Shown here one piece after another: positions 1 through 9,246 of a stretch of DNA of 38,431 bases. Position 1 is the first letter of the stretch. The number at the start of each line of letters is the position of its first letter. Below the pieces are notes generated by a model. It saw only the letters and a program-made list of their open reading frames with translations, did not search any database and was not told where the DNA came from. This DNA comes from Candidatus Binataceae bacterium (GTDB lineage: Bacteria > Desulfobacterota > Binatia > Binatales > Binataceae), in NCBI GenBank assembly GCA_024281015.1, contig JAMXLL010000316.1, positions 1 through 38,431 on the forward strand. The letters are read 5' to 3'. The position numbers and the translations under genes were made by a program.

Positions 1-362
1 TTGAGGCCGGTACGGCCCATTCGTTTGATTTTCATGTTTACTCCGAAGAGTACGGCAGAGTTTATTTGAGTTTTCTCACAATCGCTGCTCGACTGGATCA
101 GAATCGCTGTTGAAGGCGACAGCTGACCGCGTTTGGTGCGGTTGCCTGAGTTTTCTGCACCAGCCGCCCGACATACCGCAAATGCATAGCAAGCCCAAAC
201 GAACAGCACGAAAAGTTAGGCGTTACAGCTCCGCGCGCCCAGCACTTAACCTGGCGCCGCCAAATCATCAATTGGGCCGTAGATCATACGCGACCAAGGA
301 GGGCGCCTCCTGAAAGGCTTGAGGGCGCGCGCTCACCCTCGTCCCGGGCGATCAAAGCTTAA

Positions 363-1520
363 TTACCGCAACACCTCTTGCATACTGCCATCGGGTTGGA
401 TTCGTAGCCGCCGCCGGCCCCAGAGCACTTCATTGCTGAACAGGCTCGCCGCCCAGACAGCAGTCATGAGCAGGTCCTTCACCGGTGCCAGCCAGCCGTC
501 ATTTCGCTGATCCGGCAGGGCCAGTACTTTGCTGATCATCAATCTCGAAGTAAGTATCCGAGTTGCCATCACGGCCGCAAAAAGGCCAATGGCTAATCTA
601 CTGGAATGCGCCAAGGCAAGCAGCACCGACGCCCAAAATGGCCCGTGCAATACTATGGTTGCGACGCTGATCGGACGAGTGCTTCGATAAGTGCGGGCCC
701 ATCGCAGTTGATGATTCCAGAAGGCCGCAAGGTCCCGTTCGTCACTTACGACAGTAACGATGGAACTCGATAGCCCAATGTTATAACCGCGATCACTCAC
801 CAATTTACCTAAATAGTAGTCATCGGCGAGCATATCTTTTAAACGCTCAAGGCCCCCAATCGACTCCAGTGCCTCACGCTTAACCGCGACCGTCGCTCCG
901 AGTGAATAGCGCAGCGGCTCTATCGTTTTCGAAATCATGATGAGCGGAACAAAGTCGGTATTGACGAACAACGCCCCGAGTCGTGAGGCGAAGCCGCCGC
1001 CCGCCTTAGCCCTGTACAGACAAGTCATTATTCCAAGCTGCTGGTCAGCATTAAACTCACTTACGATGCGCCGCAGGTGATCCCGTTCGACACGGACGTC
1101 CGCATCGCTGAGTAGAAAGATTTCCGAACGCGGCGATCTCTCGGCCATTCCAATCAGCTTGGCGATCTTGTGATTGGCACAGCCGGGTTTCTCGCCCACG
1201 GCCAGGCATATCTGCCTGAATGGATATTGCGGCTTCAAGCTGGCTACCAGGGCTGCGGCTTCATCCTCATAATCCGAAACCCCGAAGATGAACTCCATCT
1301 TCGGATAATCGAGCTCGATATAACTAATGAGGTTGTCGGGTAAGTTTCTGGTCAATCCGTGCAGCGGCTTCAGCACCGCCACCCGCGGGGCGATTTTGGG
1401 CAGCAATCCCGGGTGTAACGATGTGCGCCGTGCGAAGCGCATCCCAATGACCGTAGCGGCAATGTAGTATGCCATTGATATGATGCAACAGGCTGCGGAG
1501 AAAGCGGCCACCAGGTTCAT
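363..1520 (-). CDS. hpnI: Hopanoid biosynthesis-associated glycosyltransferase, HpnI-like (GT2 fold)
   Basis: 385-aa ORF with an N-terminal TM segment, PRVAVLKPLHGL, LLSDADVRVERDHL (DxD-type) and QLRWARTYR (QxxRW) motifs; directly downstream of an HpnJ-like radical SAM gene. Confidence 0.82.
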   Translation of the reverse strand: MNLVAAFSAACCIISMAYYIAATVIGMRFARRTSLHPGLLPKIAPRVAVLKPLHGLTRNLPDNLISYIELDYPKMEFIFGVSDYEDEAAALVASLKPQYPFRQICLAVGEKPGCANHKIAKLIGMAERSPRSEIFLLSDADVRVERDHLRRIVSEFNADQQLGIMTCLYRAKAGGGFASRLGALFVNTDFVPLIMISKTIEPLRYSLGATVAVKREALESIGGLERLKDMLADDYYLGKLVSDRGYNIGLSSSIVTVVSDERDLAAFWNHQLRWARTYRSTRPISVATIVLHGPFWASVLLALAHSSRLAIGLFAAVMATRILTSRLMISKVLALPDQRNDGWLAPVKDLLMTAVWAASLFSNEVLWGRRRLRIQPDGSMQEVLR

Positions 1521-1619
1521 TGCGAAACCACAACGCCTTGCGTTAAGCAGCGAGGGGAAGAAGAGCAGCGTTGATCTGAATCTCTCGCTGCGCCGGGCTT
1601 AACATGTCGGGGCAAGGAA

Positions 1620-3065
1620 TCAGGCTTCCGTCATGCTGGCATGGCGCAATTGAGCGCGCCGCTGCCGCATGGTCGACAGGAACTGCATGCCTTCTTTGAG
1701 TAGCCTTCTACATTCCTCCGAGGAAGTCAGCATCTTGCGTACGGATTTGAAAATATAGCGCGGACGGAAGTAGAAACTACGATAGAAGCGTTCTACCGAT
1801 TGATAGATATCATCAGCGCTTAAATTCGGGTACTGCACGGTACATTTCTGGTAGCCGGCTTCATCCAGCAACGGATCGACCGCAAGATAGCCGTGCGCCG
1901 TAACATACTCGAACAATTCGGTGCCGGGATAAGGTGACGCGAGCGAGACCTGAATAGTTTCACAATCCATTTCGCGTGCAAACCGCATGGTTTCTTCAAT
2001 GGTCTCGCGAGTTTCTCCGGGTAAACCCAGAATAAAAGTCCCATGGATCAGGATTCCGAGATCGTGACAATCTTTTGTGAAGCGACGCGCCCGATCCAGC
2101 CTGACACCTTTTTTGATGTTTTTGAGGATGTCCGCGTTGCCACTTTCATAACCAACGACAAACAGCCTCAGTCCACCGTCCTTCATTACCTTGAGTGTTT
2201 CGTAATCGACATTGGCGCGCGAGTTAGTCGACCACGTGATACCGAGCGGTTTCAGCAGCCGCGCAATTTGGCGCGCGCGAGCAGCATCTGCAGTGAAGGT
2301 GTCGTCGTCGAAAAACAGCTCCTTCATTTTGGGGAACTTCGCCTTCATCGCGGCGACTTCCTCATACACATTCTCTGCACTGCGGACCCGATAGCGATGT
2401 CCCTGCGTTACCTGGGGCCATAGACAGAACGTGCACCGCGCCGGGCATCCGCGCCCCGTATACATTGAAACGTATGGGTATTGGCAGTACGGACTGTTGT
2501 ACTTGAGGTAATCCAGATTATTATCGTAGACCTCGGTGACGAACGGCAGCTGGTCAAGTTCCTCGTTAGTCAGTGCGGGCCGGTCTGGATTGTGGTGGAT
2601 AAACCCGTTGCGCCGATAGCTGATGCCGCCGATCTTGCTCCATTCAAGTCCCTGCGCGACTTCCACCATCGAATGGTCAAATTCTTTCCTGGCGGCGATA
2701 TCAATCGCATCAGACAGTTTTAGCGTTTCCTCCGGCCGGGCAGTCGGATGGCCGCCCACAAAAGCAATAATGGAATTGCGATTGGCAGCTTTGATTGACT
2801 CGGCCGTACGAATATCCATTTTGAGCGACGGCGTCGAGGTGTGGATTACTGTGAGATCATAACCCTTAGCTTCGGCAACCGTTTGAGCGGGAGTGTAGCC
2901 GTGCGGTGGTGCATCGAGCAGCCGGGCACCTGGAACCAAACCAGCGGGGTATGCCAGCCAAGTGGGATACCAGAAAGACCACACCTCGCGCGTAGCCTGG
3001 TAACGCGAGCCCGCCCCCCCGTCGAAGTCGTCATAGGAAGGAGGGTTCAGGAATAAGGTTTTCAT
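1620..3065 (-). CDS. hpnJ: Hopanoid biosynthesis-associated B12-binding-type radical SAM protein HpnJ
   Basis: MKTLFLNPPSYDDFDGGAGSRYQATREVWSFWYPTWLAYPAGLVPGARLLDAPP is characteristic of HpnJ; radical SAM CxxxCxxC in GRGCPARCTFCLWPQ. Start placed at 3065 (MKTLF) rather than 3089. Confidence 0.88.
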   Translation of the reverse strand: MKTLFLNPPSYDDFDGGAGSRYQATREVWSFWYPTWLAYPAGLVPGARLLDAPPHGYTPAQTVAEAKGYDLTVIHTSTPSLKMDIRTAESIKAANRNSIIAFVGGHPTARPEETLKLSDAIDIAARKEFDHSMVEVAQGLEWSKIGGISYRRNGFIHHNPDRPALTNEELDQLPFVTEVYDNNLDYLKYNSPYCQYPYVSMYTGRGCPARCTFCLWPQVTQGHRYRVRSAENVYEEVAAMKAKFPKMKELFFDDDTFTADAARARQIARLLKPLGITWSTNSRANVDYETLKVMKDGGLRLFVVGYESGNADILKNIKKGVRLDRARRFTKDCHDLGILIHGTFILGLPGETRETIEETMRFAREMDCETIQVSLASPYPGTELFEYVTAHGYLAVDPLLDEAGYQKCTVQYPNLSADDIYQSVERFYRSFYFRPRYIFKSVRKMLTSSEECRRLLKEGMQFLSTMRQRRAQLRHASMTEA

Positions 3066-3264
3066 CGCATCCATCCGCAACCAGTGCACCGCCTGTCCGA
3101 GAGGTTAGTCCAACTATATAAACGCCTATCTGGCGGTTCAAGAAAGGATTTGTCAACCTTTGGTCGCGGTTTTGTCCACAATCCTCGCATGCCTGAATTG
3201 ATAGATACAGAAATGCGAGCGGGGGCGTGCGGGAGATGCATAGCAAACAGGAGAACGCTAAAAG

Positions 3265-4047
3265 ATGGAAGTAGAATTTGAAGTTCGCGGGCACGTCGCC
3301 TACATCACGCTTAACCGGCCTGATGCCGCTAACGCGCTCAATGCGGAAGTTGCACGCCAGCTCGATAATGCCGCATTACGCTGCGATGAAAACCAGGATG
3401 TGCGTGCCGCCCTGCTGACCGGGGCGGGCAAAATGTTCTGCGGCGGAGGAGACCTCAAAGCTTTTGCTGCGCAGCCGCCACAAGAACTCCCATCGTATTT
3501 AAAATTGGTTACGCTCCATTTTCATCAGGCGATTCATCGCTTTGCCCGCATGCGAGCGCCCCTCGTCGTGGTGGTTAATGGAAATGCCGGAGGTGGCGGC
3601 ATGAGCCTGGCGCTCGCGGGGGATATCGTGCTCGCGGCGGAATCCGCGCGTTTCACAATGGCCTACACTCGGGTGGGTCTGACGCCCGACGGCTCATCCA
3701 CTTATACCCTGCCGCGCCTGATTGGCCTGCGCCGCGCCGCCGAATTGATGCTTACCAACCGTACCTTGACCGCCCGCGAAGCTGAACAGATGGGCCTCAT
3801 CACCCGTGCCGTGCCGGATACGGAGTTGCGCCAGCAAGCCGAAGCGCTCGTGCAGGAGCTGGCGCAAGGCGCGACGCGGGCCTTCGGCGGCGTCAAACGC
3901 TTGCTCTACTCTTCTGCAACCGCGACTCTGGCTGAGCAGATGGGGCTGGAAACCGAGTGGATTGCAGAGATGGCACGGATGCGAGACGCCCGTGAAGGCA
4001 TCACGGCGTTTCTTGCGAAGAAGGCGCCCAAGTTCACAGGAGAATAA
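3265..4047 (+). CDS. Enoyl-CoA hydratase/isomerase family protein
   Basis: Crotonase-fold motifs: AYITLNRPDAANALN, GAGKMFCGGGDLKAF, NGNAGGGGMSLALAGDIVLAAESARF; RBS-like caggaga upstream. Confidence 0.92.
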   Translation: MEVEFEVRGHVAYITLNRPDAANALNAEVARQLDNAALRCDENQDVRAALLTGAGKMFCGGGDLKAFAAQPPQELPSYLKLVTLHFHQAIHRFARMRAPLVVVVNGNAGGGGMSLALAGDIVLAAESARFTMAYTRVGLTPDGSSTYTLPRLIGLRRAAELMLTNRTLTAREAEQMGLITRAVPDTELRQQAEALVQELAQGATRAFGGVKRLLYSSATATLAEQMGLETEWIAEMARMRDAREGITAFLAKKAPKFTGE

Positions 4048-4082
4048 ACTCGAACCGGCCGTGACAGTCGTGGCCTCTACAC

Positions 4083-5099
4083 TCAATAGCCCTGCGAACG
4101 GTCGACCAGGTTGAATAAAGGCTGACCTGCGCGGAAGCGTTGAAGATTTGCGGCAAACAACTCGCAGCAAACGCCATTGTAATTGTTGAAGCCGCCTGAC
4201 ACGTGTGGAGTCAGAATGACGTTATCGAGCGCCCACAACTCACTATCCAGCTCGAGCGGCTCGTGCTCGAATACGTCCAGGCCGGCGCCGGCAATACGAT
4301 TTTCACGAAGGGCCTCTATCAATGCCTGCTGGTCAATGACTTCGCCACGTCCGACGTTGACGACGTATGCGTTCGGACGCATCGCGGCAATCTCCTTGCG
4401 TCCAATGAAGCCACGCGTATGCGCTGTCAAAGGTAGAGTAACCGTGATGTAGTCGGTCTGACGCAAAAGCTGCTCGCATTGGTCGGGACCATACCAGCGC
4501 TGGGGTATTGCGCCTTCGGGGTCTCCGACGCCGGCCGGATTCCAGCCCGAGTCGCGCCGCTGATCCGGATTGCGTTTCAGTGCCAGCACCTCCATTCCCA
4601 GCCCGTGCGCTATCCGGGCGGTCTCGCGCCCGATCGAGCCATACCCGATGACGCCGAGGGTGCGGCCGCGCAGCGGCACGATATCCATGAAGCCGGTGCG
4701 TTGCCACTCCCCGCGCAACTGTGCCCGCATTGTTACCGGTAAGAGGTGAGCCCACGCCAGCATCGAGGCAATGGTGTATTCGGCGATGGTGCTGGCAGCG
4801 ACGCCGCTGCCGGTGGTAACCACCACCTCTTCGCGCTCGGCCAGCACGCCCTTCAGGATATGATCGGCACCAGCGCTCATGAGCTGAATCCATTTGAGCT
4901 GGGGCGAACGCATCATTAGTCCGTCCGGCACACGGAGTGTAAACAGCACGTCACAGCCGCCTTCGGCCGCTTCCACCATTTCGGCCTGCGAGCGGCAGCG
5001 GCGGTCAATCAACTCAGCATCGCCCGCGGCCGCTTCGATAATGCGACGCTGTTCGGGCGTGAGACCGATGGTGGAAAGAATTCTCATCGGAAATGACAC
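4083..5099 (-). CDS. D-2-hydroxyacid dehydrogenase, NAD-binding
   Basis: GRTLGVIGYGSIGRETARIAHGLGMEVLAL (Rossmann), VNVGRGEVIDQQALIEAL, AGAGLDVFEHEPL, LTPHVSG (catalytic His). Confidence 0.9.
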   Translation of the reverse strand: MSFPMRILSTIGLTPEQRRIIEAAAGDAELIDRRCRSQAEMVEAAEGGCDVLFTLRVPDGLMMRSPQLKWIQLMSAGADHILKGVLAEREEVVVTTGSGVAASTIAEYTIASMLAWAHLLPVTMRAQLRGEWQRTGFMDIVPLRGRTLGVIGYGSIGRETARIAHGLGMEVLALKRNPDQRRDSGWNPAGVGDPEGAIPQRWYGPDQCEQLLRQTDYITVTLPLTAHTRGFIGRKEIAAMRPNAYVVNVGRGEVIDQQALIEALRENRIAGAGLDVFEHEPLELDSELWALDNVILTPHVSGGFNNYNGVCCELFAANLQRFRAGQPLFNLVDRSQGY

Positions 5100-5243
5100 C
5101 TCGCTCGGCTTGTCGGCATCGGAGAATCACTGCGCTTCATCCGAGGAACTGTTTTTCGCACGACTGAATCAGCATCTTCAAGCGAAATGAGCGCGTCACC
5201 TTGATTTAACCAATCGGCAGTTCGCGATAAGATCAAGGTAGAA

Positions 5244-5993
5244 ATGCGCGCGTGGAAGATCTGGCTGATCGGTACAATCTGCGCGGCGGTGCTTTCCAGG
5301 CCCGCGCGGCTGCCTGCCCAGACTGCGGTGTCGGGCCCGCAAATCACGCCCCCCGGCCAAGGCTCGCCGCAAATGGACCGCCGGAGCGGCAACCCGGATG
5401 CTGCATTGGAGATTCCGCCTCGGGGCGCTCCGCAGGCGGTACCGAGCGAAGATTCGCCGCCATCGGCTCCCATTGAGGCCGGCGGCTTGGGAATTGACAC
5501 TGAGCCGGAACTCCCGCCGGTACCCGCCAGCGGGCCACCGCGTTCGATGATAAACACTAGCCCTCATCAGCGGCTGCCCTATCTCGGCTTGGCCGTCCAG
5601 CGTATCGAGTCGCACTCGACGCCAGGGCGCGATGTTGTTGGGTTGGAAATAGTAAGCGTTGATCCCGGCAGCCCGGCCGAGCGGGCGGGACTCAAGGGTC
5701 GGGGTCCCATGACGAGACTAGGGGCAAGCGGCGCGACAGCCGGAGCGCTGATGGCGCCGCTCGACATCGCGCTTATGCCCCTGCTGAAACGCGCCGGCCA
5801 ACTGGGTCATACCGGCGACCTGATAGTTGCGATTGATGGCCGGCGAATCATGGGAGAAGTAGACCTGGAGACTGCGCTGGCGGAATCAAAACCTGGCGAC
5901 ACAATCTATTTAACAATCGTGCGGCAGGGTGCCGGCAGTGCGCGCAAGACGACTATGATCCCGGTGAAGCTCGGCGACGCGGGGAATTCGTAG
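5244..5993 (+). CDS. Secreted/periplasmic PDZ-domain protein
   Basis: N-terminal hydrophobic signal-like segment, Pro-rich linker, then PDZ-like YLGLAVQRIE...IVSVDPGSPAERAGLKG...GDLIVAIDGRRIMGEVDLETALAESKPGDTIYLTIVRQG. Confidence 0.75.
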   Translation: MRAWKIWLIGTICAAVLSRPARLPAQTAVSGPQITPPGQGSPQMDRRSGNPDAALEIPPRGAPQAVPSEDSPPSAPIEAGGLGIDTEPELPPVPASGPPRSMINTSPHQRLPYLGLAVQRIESHSTPGRDVVGLEIVSVDPGSPAERAGLKGRGPMTRLGASGATAGALMAPLDIALMPLLKRAGQLGHTGDLIVAIDGRRIMGEVDLETALAESKPGDTIYLTIVRQGAGSARKTTMIPVKLGDAGNS

Positions 5994-6076
5994 CGCGAAG
6001 GTCGAGGTCTGGTCCGAGCAGCTCGGGGTACTTTCGAACGGGTGTGCTAATATTATGCTCCCACGAGGATCTTGGT

Positions 6077-7204
6077 GTGGTATCCGAATCGCTGAGTAAA
6101 CTGGCCGCCATCCGCGATGAATTGAACCATCTGTTTCTTGAGCGCGCGGAACTCATCGATGGAGCGCTGTGTGCTCTGCTCTCGGCCAGCCATGTGCTTG
6201 TTATCGGACCGCCGGGCACGGCCAAATCGATGCTGGCCGACGAATTATGCCGGCGCGTCGAGGGCACCAATTATTTTCAATGGCTGCTCACCAAATTCAG
6301 TACGCCAGAGGAGATTTTCGGAGCAGTAAGTCTGAAAAGCCTTGAACAGGACGACTACCGCCGTGTCACTGATCACAAACTGCCCGAGGCGCATATCGCG
6401 TTTCTGGATGAGATCTTCAAGGCGAACTCCTCGATCCTCAACGCCTTATTAACCTTGATCAACGAGCGGGTGTTCCATAACGGTCGGGAGCGCGCGATGG
6501 TACCGCTGATAACCCTGTTCGGCGCCTCCAACGAATTGCCTGATGAAGAAGAGCTCACGGCATTATTCGACCGCTTTATGCTGAGGTTCATGGTGGATTA
6601 CCTCAGTGAGGACTTCCGCTTCCTTAAGATGCTTGAGGGAGTCGCGCCATCATCACGGACGATACTGAGTCTTGGGGAGCTCCATGAGCTTCGCGCGTCG
6701 GCGGCCGATGTGAAATTGGGGGGTGAAATCCTGCGCTCCATCGCCGAACTCCGCCGCAACCTGGCGACGCAACAGATCATCGCCTCTGATCGGCGATGGC
6801 ACAATTCATTGGCAATTCTGCGGGCTCACGCGCTGGTGCTCGGCCGCAGCCGCGTGACTGAAGATGATCTGACATTGTTTGAGCATCTGCTGTGGAAAGA
6901 TCCCGAGGAATTACCCAAGGTGAGGGAGGCGATTCGGCATTTGGTCAAGGGTTTCGAGGATGAAGCCCGCGAACTGCTGATCCAGGGCCAGGAATTGCGC
7001 GAGTACGCCGAGCGCGGATGGGAAAGTGAGGAATTGCGCAAACGAGCCATCATCGAAGCACATACTAAATTGGCCAATATTCTCTTGAAATTTGAGAGCC
7101 TTGTGCACCAGGCATCGGACAGCGGCCGCGATACGGGCGGAATCGAAGCAATGCGAGCCAAAGTCAAAGATATTCAGCAGACGATGTTACGCCAAGCCCT
7201 GTGA
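6077..7204 (+). CDS. MoxR/RavA-family AAA+ ATPase
   Basis: Walker A GPPGTAKSMLADEL, Walker B HIAFLDEIFKANSSILNALLTLINERVFHNG, sensor FGASNELPDEEELTALFDRFMLRF. Start chosen at GTG 6077 in the 6044 ORF. Confidence 0.88.
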   Translation: MVSESLSKLAAIRDELNHLFLERAELIDGALCALLSASHVLVIGPPGTAKSMLADELCRRVEGTNYFQWLLTKFSTPEEIFGAVSLKSLEQDDYRRVTDHKLPEAHIAFLDEIFKANSSILNALLTLINERVFHNGRERAMVPLITLFGASNELPDEEELTALFDRFMLRFMVDYLSEDFRFLKMLEGVAPSSRTILSLGELHELRASAADVKLGGEILRSIAELRRNLATQQIIASDRRWHNSLAILRAHALVLGRSRVTEDDLTLFEHLLWKDPEELPKVREAIRHLVKGFEDEARELLIQGQELREYAERGWESEELRKRAIIEAHTKLANILLKFESLVHQASDSGRDTGGIEAMRAKVKDIQQTMLRQAL

Positions 7205-7228
7205 TCTCTTCTCCGGTGGTGGTTTGCC

Positions 7229-7981
7229 TTGCCTGCCGAGCAATCTACACCCGCGATAGTGTTGAGGGCGCGCGACTATGCTGACGCCGACCGGATCGTA
7301 ACATTGCTGACTCGTGATTTCGGCAAGCTAAGCGGGATCGCGAAAGGGGCCAAAGCCTCGCGCCGCCGATTTGAACGGAAATTGGAACCGTTCACTCACG
7401 CGATACTCTATTTTCGCCGTCGGCCCAATGGTCATCTGGTGTTCATCACCCGCGCCGAACGTATCGACGAGGCACCGCCGGAATTCGATGATCTAGGTAA
7501 GATTGCGCTCGGGAGCTACATGCTCGAACTGACGGATGCGCTAACAACCGAGGAGGCCGAAGCGGTTGATGCCTACGAGGTGCTGGCCAATGGACTCGCC
7601 GTTCTGGCCCGCAATCCAACCAGCCAGGCGCTACGGCACGCGTTTGAATTGAAAATTCTTCAGGCAGCAGGTTTTGGCCTTGATTTCGGCTGCTGCCGTT
7701 CATGCCGCAAACTCGCCGAGGGCGATACCGGTTTCGTCTATTTCGTACCGTCTCGCGGCGGAATTGTATGTGCGGGATGCCGCGCGCAAGCCGCCGAAAG
7801 CGCGGTGCGGATGCTTGCCGCTAACGCAGCGGCGCTTGCCCTGCTGAGTCAGACGCCGCTCGCCGACTCGCCTAAACTCCCTCACGGCGGAGCTGACAGT
7901 TCAACAGCGACCGCGCGCTTTCTGGCGACAATTCTTGACCGCAAGCTCCGTTCAGTCGATTTTTTGAATTCCATGCTGTAG
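7229..7981 (+). CDS. recO: DNA repair protein RecO
   Basis: N-terminal AIVLRARDYADADRIVTLLTRDFGKLSGIAKGAKASRRRFERKLEPFTHAILYF and four-Cys CCRSCRK...CAGC, typical of RecO. Confidence 0.92.
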   Translation: MPAEQSTPAIVLRARDYADADRIVTLLTRDFGKLSGIAKGAKASRRRFERKLEPFTHAILYFRRRPNGHLVFITRAERIDEAPPEFDDLGKIALGSYMLELTDALTTEEAEAVDAYEVLANGLAVLARNPTSQALRHAFELKILQAAGFGLDFGCCRSCRKLAEGDTGFVYFVPSRGGIVCAGCRAQAAESAVRMLAANAAALALLSQTPLADSPKLPHGGADSSTATARFLATILDRKLRSVDFLNSML

Positions 7982-8109
7982 CGGCAACCATGCTCGGATT
8001 TATGGGATAGGACAAGATGTCACAGGCCAGCTAAGATATGGCTATGGAAAGGCGTCGTGGATACTCGCCTCTCGTTCCAGAGCTGGCTGGTGGCGGAGCA
8101 AAGCCGCTT

Positions 8110-8655
8110 ATGAGATCGGTATGGGTTATAGCGACTCTCTTCCTTGTGGGAGCGGCACAGGGTTGTTCTGTCCAGGTTCCGGTCTCGCAAACGGTCGCCC
8201 CGGTAGAGCCGGTGGCGGAGCACCCGCTGCCGTTTAAAGGTCGACTGGTCAGCGGCAATGCGAACGAGTTGCCAGCGACGATCTCAATGTCATTGTCACC
8301 AGACTCGCCGATAAGCTTCTCTTATCGCGAGGAGTTGACGCACAACGAATACCATATTCCCTTAGCGGTTACGGCCCTGGATCCGGTCACTTATTTAGGC
8401 GCGCCACTCGGTGATTATGGGGTAACAGCTTTTGCATCTCTTTCGATTTTCGAGGGAGACCGGGTGATTGGGGATTACACGGCCAAAGCTTTTGTATCCA
8501 AGTCCTACACTTTGTACTCTGAACCGACCCATAAAGAATTAGAGCAGGCGGCGCGGAGGAGCGTGCGCCAGAAAATCGAGGAGAAGCTGTCCGACGATGA
8601 GGAACGGCTGGCCAAAGCGGCCGCCACTGCCGGCGCTACCGATAGCAATCCTTGA
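8110..8655 (+). CDS. Putative lipoprotein
   Basis: Start at ATG 8110 gives MRSVWVIATLFLVGAAQGCSVQ with a lipobox-like VGAAQGC; 8038 is probably too far upstream. Confidence 0.6.
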   Translation: MRSVWVIATLFLVGAAQGCSVQVPVSQTVAPVEPVAEHPLPFKGRLVSGNANELPATISMSLSPDSPISFSYREELTHNEYHIPLAVTALDPVTYLGAPLGDYGVTAFASLSIFEGDRVIGDYTAKAFVSKSYTLYSEPTHKELEQAARRSVRQKIEEKLSDDEERLAKAAATAGATDSNP

Positions 8656-9083
8656 AGCAAAACCTTAACATCGTATGCGTGATGTGCGCTGCAGCACTTC
8701 TCAGCGGCTGTGCAGTGCAGGGAGCGCCGTTCGGCAAAGCCACAGCACCCGCAGGTGAGTCGGTAGTTTACGTCTACCGGCCCTATCATTACGCGTCCTC
8801 GCTACTGCGTCCCCCCGTCACCTGCGGTGAAGATATGGCACGGATCGGTCCAGGCGGCTATCACGTGTTTCTGGTCCCCGCCGGAAAGAAAACTGAATGC
8901 GATGTGCAGTGGACCGAAACTTCCGACCAGGTGGAACTCGATGGCGGCAAGCGCGTTTACTATATCCGCGAAGAGATAGGATGGGGGGTGAGAAGCGGGC
9001 ATCCCCATCTGGACCCGGTCGACGCGGACCAGGCGAAGAGCGAAATCCAGCAATGTTGCGTGCAGGAAGAACCAGCATCGTAG
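8652..9083 (+). CDS. Putative lipoprotein
   Basis: TTG start overlapping the previous stop (TTGA); MKQNLNIVCVMCAAALLSGCAVQ with lipobox LLSGC. Confidence 0.6.
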   Translation: MKQNLNIVCVMCAAALLSGCAVQGAPFGKATAPAGESVVYVYRPYHYASSLLRPPVTCGEDMARIGPGGYHVFLVPAGKKTECDVQWTETSDQVELDGGKRVYYIREEIGWGVRSGHPHLDPVDADQAKSEIQQCCVQEEPAS

Positions 9084-9246
9084 GTCTTAGAACTATCTGC
9101 GCCGACAAGTCCAAACATCCGTGAGACTAGTTAGAGGGGACATCCAGAAAGGCGCGATTGCGGTCTTTCTTTCGGTGCCGTTTACCAGCGGGCGCTAGTG
9201 GGAATCTTCGGCCTTATGCAATGCTCAAGTGGCGAAGGAGAATTCT

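Noticed and set aside
4333-4893. 186-aa minus-strand ORF in the dehydrogenase
   Set aside because: Alternative frame of the D-2-hydroxyacid dehydrogenase, Arg-rich and without motif.
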